From Paracoccaceae bacterium (GTDB lineage Bacteria; Pseudomonadota; Alphaproteobacteria; Rhodobacterales; Rhodobacteraceae), in the NCBI GenBank assembly GCA_007123625.1, contig SKKS01000126.1, positions 1-8,195 of the forward strand: DNA of 8,195 nt, in the 5' to 3' direction. Position 1 is the first letter of the stretch. The number at the start of each line of letters is the position of its first letter. Positions 6,854-8,195 of the stretch are shown here, one piece after another. The notes beneath the pieces are model-generated. The model did not search any database. It was not told the DNA's origin and saw nothing but the letters and a program-made list of their open reading frames with translations. Position numbers and translations under genes: made by a program.

Positions 6854-7104
6854 CGGTTTCCCTCGTTCCAGTGTTGCTACCGCTCTGCGGCGGTTGGTGC
6901 GCCGTTGGCGCGGCATGCCGGATGCAGGCCAGATCGCCGCATGGGCGGCGTGCATTGGCAGAAATGGAATCGCCCCGGCGAGGCCGGGGACTGCCACCGC
7001 AACGCGCCTATCAGACTAGGGCCGATGCAACACCATGTCCGCCAGAAAACGACATAAGCGTGTCGCAAAAATGAGACGCTGAAAAATCATCAGCGCCAGA
7101 TGCA
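6854..7104 (-). other. Non-coding, hairpin-rich leader between beta-HAD gene and transporter gene
   Basis: This 251-base gap holds no gene I can support. Read toward the transporter it carries several short inverted repeats: 7077-7082/7090-7095, 7057-7064/7073-7080 (one mismatch), 6973-6979/6983-6989 (seven GC-rich pairs, three-base loop), 6935-6940/6945-6950 (six pairs, ATGG loop) and 6899-6903/6907-6911. A spaced inverted repeat ATGTC...GACAT (7035-7039/7051-7055) could be an operator. The transporter frame remains open back to a GTG at 6997, but the added 48 residues are rich in Pro, Ala and Arg and do not resemble a BCCT N-terminus. I found no convincing -35/-10 pair, though a promoter for the transporter is likely here. 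Confidence 0.5.
7067..7095 (-). terminator. Possible Rho-independent terminator after the beta-HAD gene
   Basis: On the minus strand, CGCTGA (7090-7095) pairs with TCAGCG (7077-7082) around a seven-base loop, followed five bases later by TTTTT (7067-7071). It begins 9 bases after the stop codon of the beta-hydroxyacid dehydrogenase gene. The stem is short. If real, it would separate the dehydrogenase transcript from the transporter. Confidence 0.4.
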
Positions 7105-8004
7105 TCATTCAAGCCGCGCCGGAAACCCCGATGCGCGCAAGTCCGTGGACAGCAGATCCTCGAGCAGCCGCGCGATCATCGGCGACTGTGCCACGCCCCC
7201 ATAGGCTGCGCGCGCCGCCACATAAGTCTGTTCCGTCGCCGCCGCCAGATCCAGCGGCACCCCGAATTCGCGCCCGAAATCCAGCGCGAAGCCCAGATCC
7301 TTGAGTGCCAGATCAATGTTGAAGCCGATATCGTAAGACCCGTTGAGGATCAGCGCGCCTTCGGTTTCATGCACGAAGGAGTTGCCCGACGACGCCTGTA
7401 TCGCCGCCCAGGCCTGCGCCAGATCCAGCCCGCCGCGCCGCGCCAGCATCAACGCCTCGGCGCAAGCTTTCAGATGGATGAAGGCCAGCATGTTGGTGAT
7501 CACCTTGATGATCGACGCAGACCCCAGTGGCCCGATGTGAAAGACGCGGTTGCCCATCGCTTCGAGCGCGGGCATGTGCAGCGCCACCAGATCGGCATCG
7601 CCGCCGGGCAGCATGGTGATCTCGCCGCGCGCGGCAAGGTGCACGCCCCCCGTCACCGGAAGCTCCAGCATCCGCACGCCATGGGCGCGCGCACGTTCGG
7701 CAAAGGCCAGCACATCGTCGCGCCCCAGCGTGGACATTTCGATCCATGTCGCATCCGGACGCATCTGCGGCAGGATGCGGTCCAGCACCTGCGCGGTCAC
7801 CTGCGGCGACGGCAGGCAGGTGATCACATGATCGACGCCGCCAGCCACTTCCTCGGGGCTGGCGGCCCACGCCGCCCCAAGCGCCAGACAGGGCGCGGCG
7901 GCGGTGTGGGCCAGATCGTTGACGCTCAGTTTGAACCCCGCCTGCGCCAGCCGCGCCGCGCAATGCCCGCCCAGATTGCCCAGCCCGATGTATCCGTAAT
8001 GCAC
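7105..8004 (-). CDS. NAD(P)-dependent beta-hydroxyacid dehydrogenase (3-hydroxyisobutyrate dehydrogenase family)
   Basis: Oxidises a beta-hydroxyacid to its semialdehyde or keto form, or the reverse. It is 299 residues from the GTG start, the normal family size. An N-terminal Rossmann domain opens HYGYIGLGNLGGHCAARL (2-19; GxGxxG). Asp30 at the end of the second strand (SVND) points to NAD+ rather than NADP+. The substrate-binding motif reads LELPVTGG (113-120), where the family usually has an alanine at Leu115. The catalytic motif GSASIIKVITN carries Lys167 and Asn171; Thr170 stands where the first Asn of the usual KxxNN lies. The C-terminal helical domain includes KDLGFALDFG (235-244). AAAGGA (8011-8016) sits six bases before the GTG at 8004. 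The ATG at 8019 would add five residues but has no ribosome binding site and would place that site inside the gene. The gene follows an aldehyde dehydrogenase gene by 50 bases. The true substrate is unknown: 3-hydroxyisobutyrate, tartronate semialdehyde and others are possible. Confidence 0.92.
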   Translation of the reverse strand: MHYGYIGLGNLGGHCAARLAQAGFKLSVNDLAHTAAAPCLALGAAWAASPEEVAGGVDHVITCLPSPQVTAQVLDRILPQMRPDATWIEMSTLGRDDVLAFAERARAHGVRMLELPVTGGVHLAARGEITMLPGGDADLVALHMPALEAMGNRVFHIGPLGSASIIKVITNMLAFIHLKACAEALMLARRGGLDLAQAWAAIQASSGNSFVHETEGALILNGSYDIGFNIDLALKDLGFALDFGREFGVPLDLAAATEQTYVAARAAYGGVAQSPMIARLLEDLLSTDLRASGFPARLE

Positions 8005-8010
8005 CGGCTT

Positions 8011-8016
8011 TCCTTT
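8011..8016 (-). promoter_or_regulatory. Ribosome binding site favouring the GTG start of the beta-HAD gene
   Basis: AAAGGA is six bases upstream of GTG at 8004. The competing ATG at 8019 is preceded only by AT-rich sequence without a Shine-Dalgarno match, and the product from GTG begins two residues before the first Rossmann strand as is usual in this family. Confidence 0.55.
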
Positions 8017-8054
8017 CATTAAGTATTATTTTTCAGACCCCTAACGGGCGATCT

Positions 8055-8195
8055 TCAGTCTTCGCCGTAACCAACCAGCGCCTTGACCTCGCAAAAGTCA
8101 TGAATCGCCCAATCGGCATATTCGCGCCCGTTGCCCGATTGCTTGTAGCCGCCAAAGGGCGCGTGCACGTCCCAGTCCGGCCCGTTGATCTGGAC
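8055..8195 (-). CDS. Aldehyde dehydrogenase, C-terminal end (rest outside window)
   Basis: Only the last 46 codons lie in the window; the gene continues past the right edge. The sequence begins VQINGPDWDVHAPFGGYKQS and goes on GNGREYADWAIHDFCEVKALVGYGED. The segment APFGGYKQSGNGRE is the conserved C-terminal signature of the NAD(P)-dependent aldehyde dehydrogenase superfamily, lying near the end of these ~480-500 residue enzymes, and the ending follows the usual length. The catalytic Cys and Glu are not in view, so activity and substrate cannot be assessed. These enzymes oxidise an aldehyde to the carboxylic acid. The gene is upstream of, and in the same direction as, the beta-hydroxyacid dehydrogenase gene with a 50-base gap, so the pair may act in one oxidation route. 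Confidence 0.93.
   Translation of the reverse strand, partial: VQINGPDWDVHAPFGGYKQSGNGREYADWAIHDFCEVKALVGYGED

Noticed and set aside
6854..6997. In-frame 48-residue extension of the transporter from GTG at 6997
   Set aside because: Composition is unlike a BCCT N-terminus, the stretch is full of small hairpins, and the ATG at 6853 has a good ribosome binding site.
5171..7057. 628-codon open frame on the plus strand opposite the transporter
   Set aside because: Antisense to the BCCT gene. The product is dominated by Arg, Gln, His, Asp and Pro, the mirror image of hydrophobic membrane codons, and has no domain.
1..8195. Insertion sequences, prophage, CRISPR, tRNA or rRNA genes
   Set aside because: I found no transposase or integrase sequence, no repeated spacers and no cloverleaf-like or rRNA sequence by reading both strands.

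Overview
The window is GC-rich, densely packed chromosomal DNA. It most likely comes from an alphaproteobacterium of the Rhodobacterales (Roseobacter group or close relatives). This is inferred from the protein sequences, the high-GC codon use and the gltX-gltA adjacency. I saw no mobile element, rRNA, tRNA, CRISPR array or sign of recent transfer. Eight protein genes plus the end of a ninth fill nearly all of the sequence.

Layout: (1) Positions 2-2223, plus strand, hold the C-terminal two thirds of a glutamyl-tRNA synthetase (gltX, cut by the left edge). After a 50-base gap comes a complete citrate synthase (gltA). (2) Positions 2279-4189, minus strand, form a compact three-gene run: dapD (lysine/diaminopimelate synthesis), an SGNH/GDSL hydrolase 25 bases downstream, and a 108-residue protein of unknown function whose ATG overlaps the hydrolase stop codon (ATGA). 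A palindrome (2230-2251) separates this run from the convergent gltA. (3) Positions 4296-5126, plus strand, hold a LOG-family (TIGR00730-type) Rossmann-fold protein read divergently from dapD, probably from a TTG codon. A strong hairpin (5137-5166) separates it from the convergent transporter gene. (4) Positions 5174-8195, minus strand, hold in order of transcription the last 46 codons of an aldehyde dehydrogenase, a beta-hydroxyacid dehydrogenase (3-hydroxyisobutyrate dehydrogenase family) and a BCCT-family transporter. The transporter lies beyond a 251-base non-coding stretch rich in small hairpins.

Functionally, the left half is housekeeping: translation, TCA cycle entry and diaminopimelate supply. 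The right end looks like part of a small catabolic or osmolyte-use locus. The BCCT protein would import a betaine-like compound, and the two dehydrogenases would oxidise an alcohol or hydroxyacid and an aldehyde. The substrate cannot be read from this sequence, and linkage of the transporter to the dehydrogenases is only inferred from shared direction.

I do not see a new biological system here. The items most worth a second look are the uncharacterised small protein tied to the SGNH hydrolase, the ALDH/beta-HAD/BCCT locus, the structured leader of the transporter gene, and the near-perfect palindrome after gltA.
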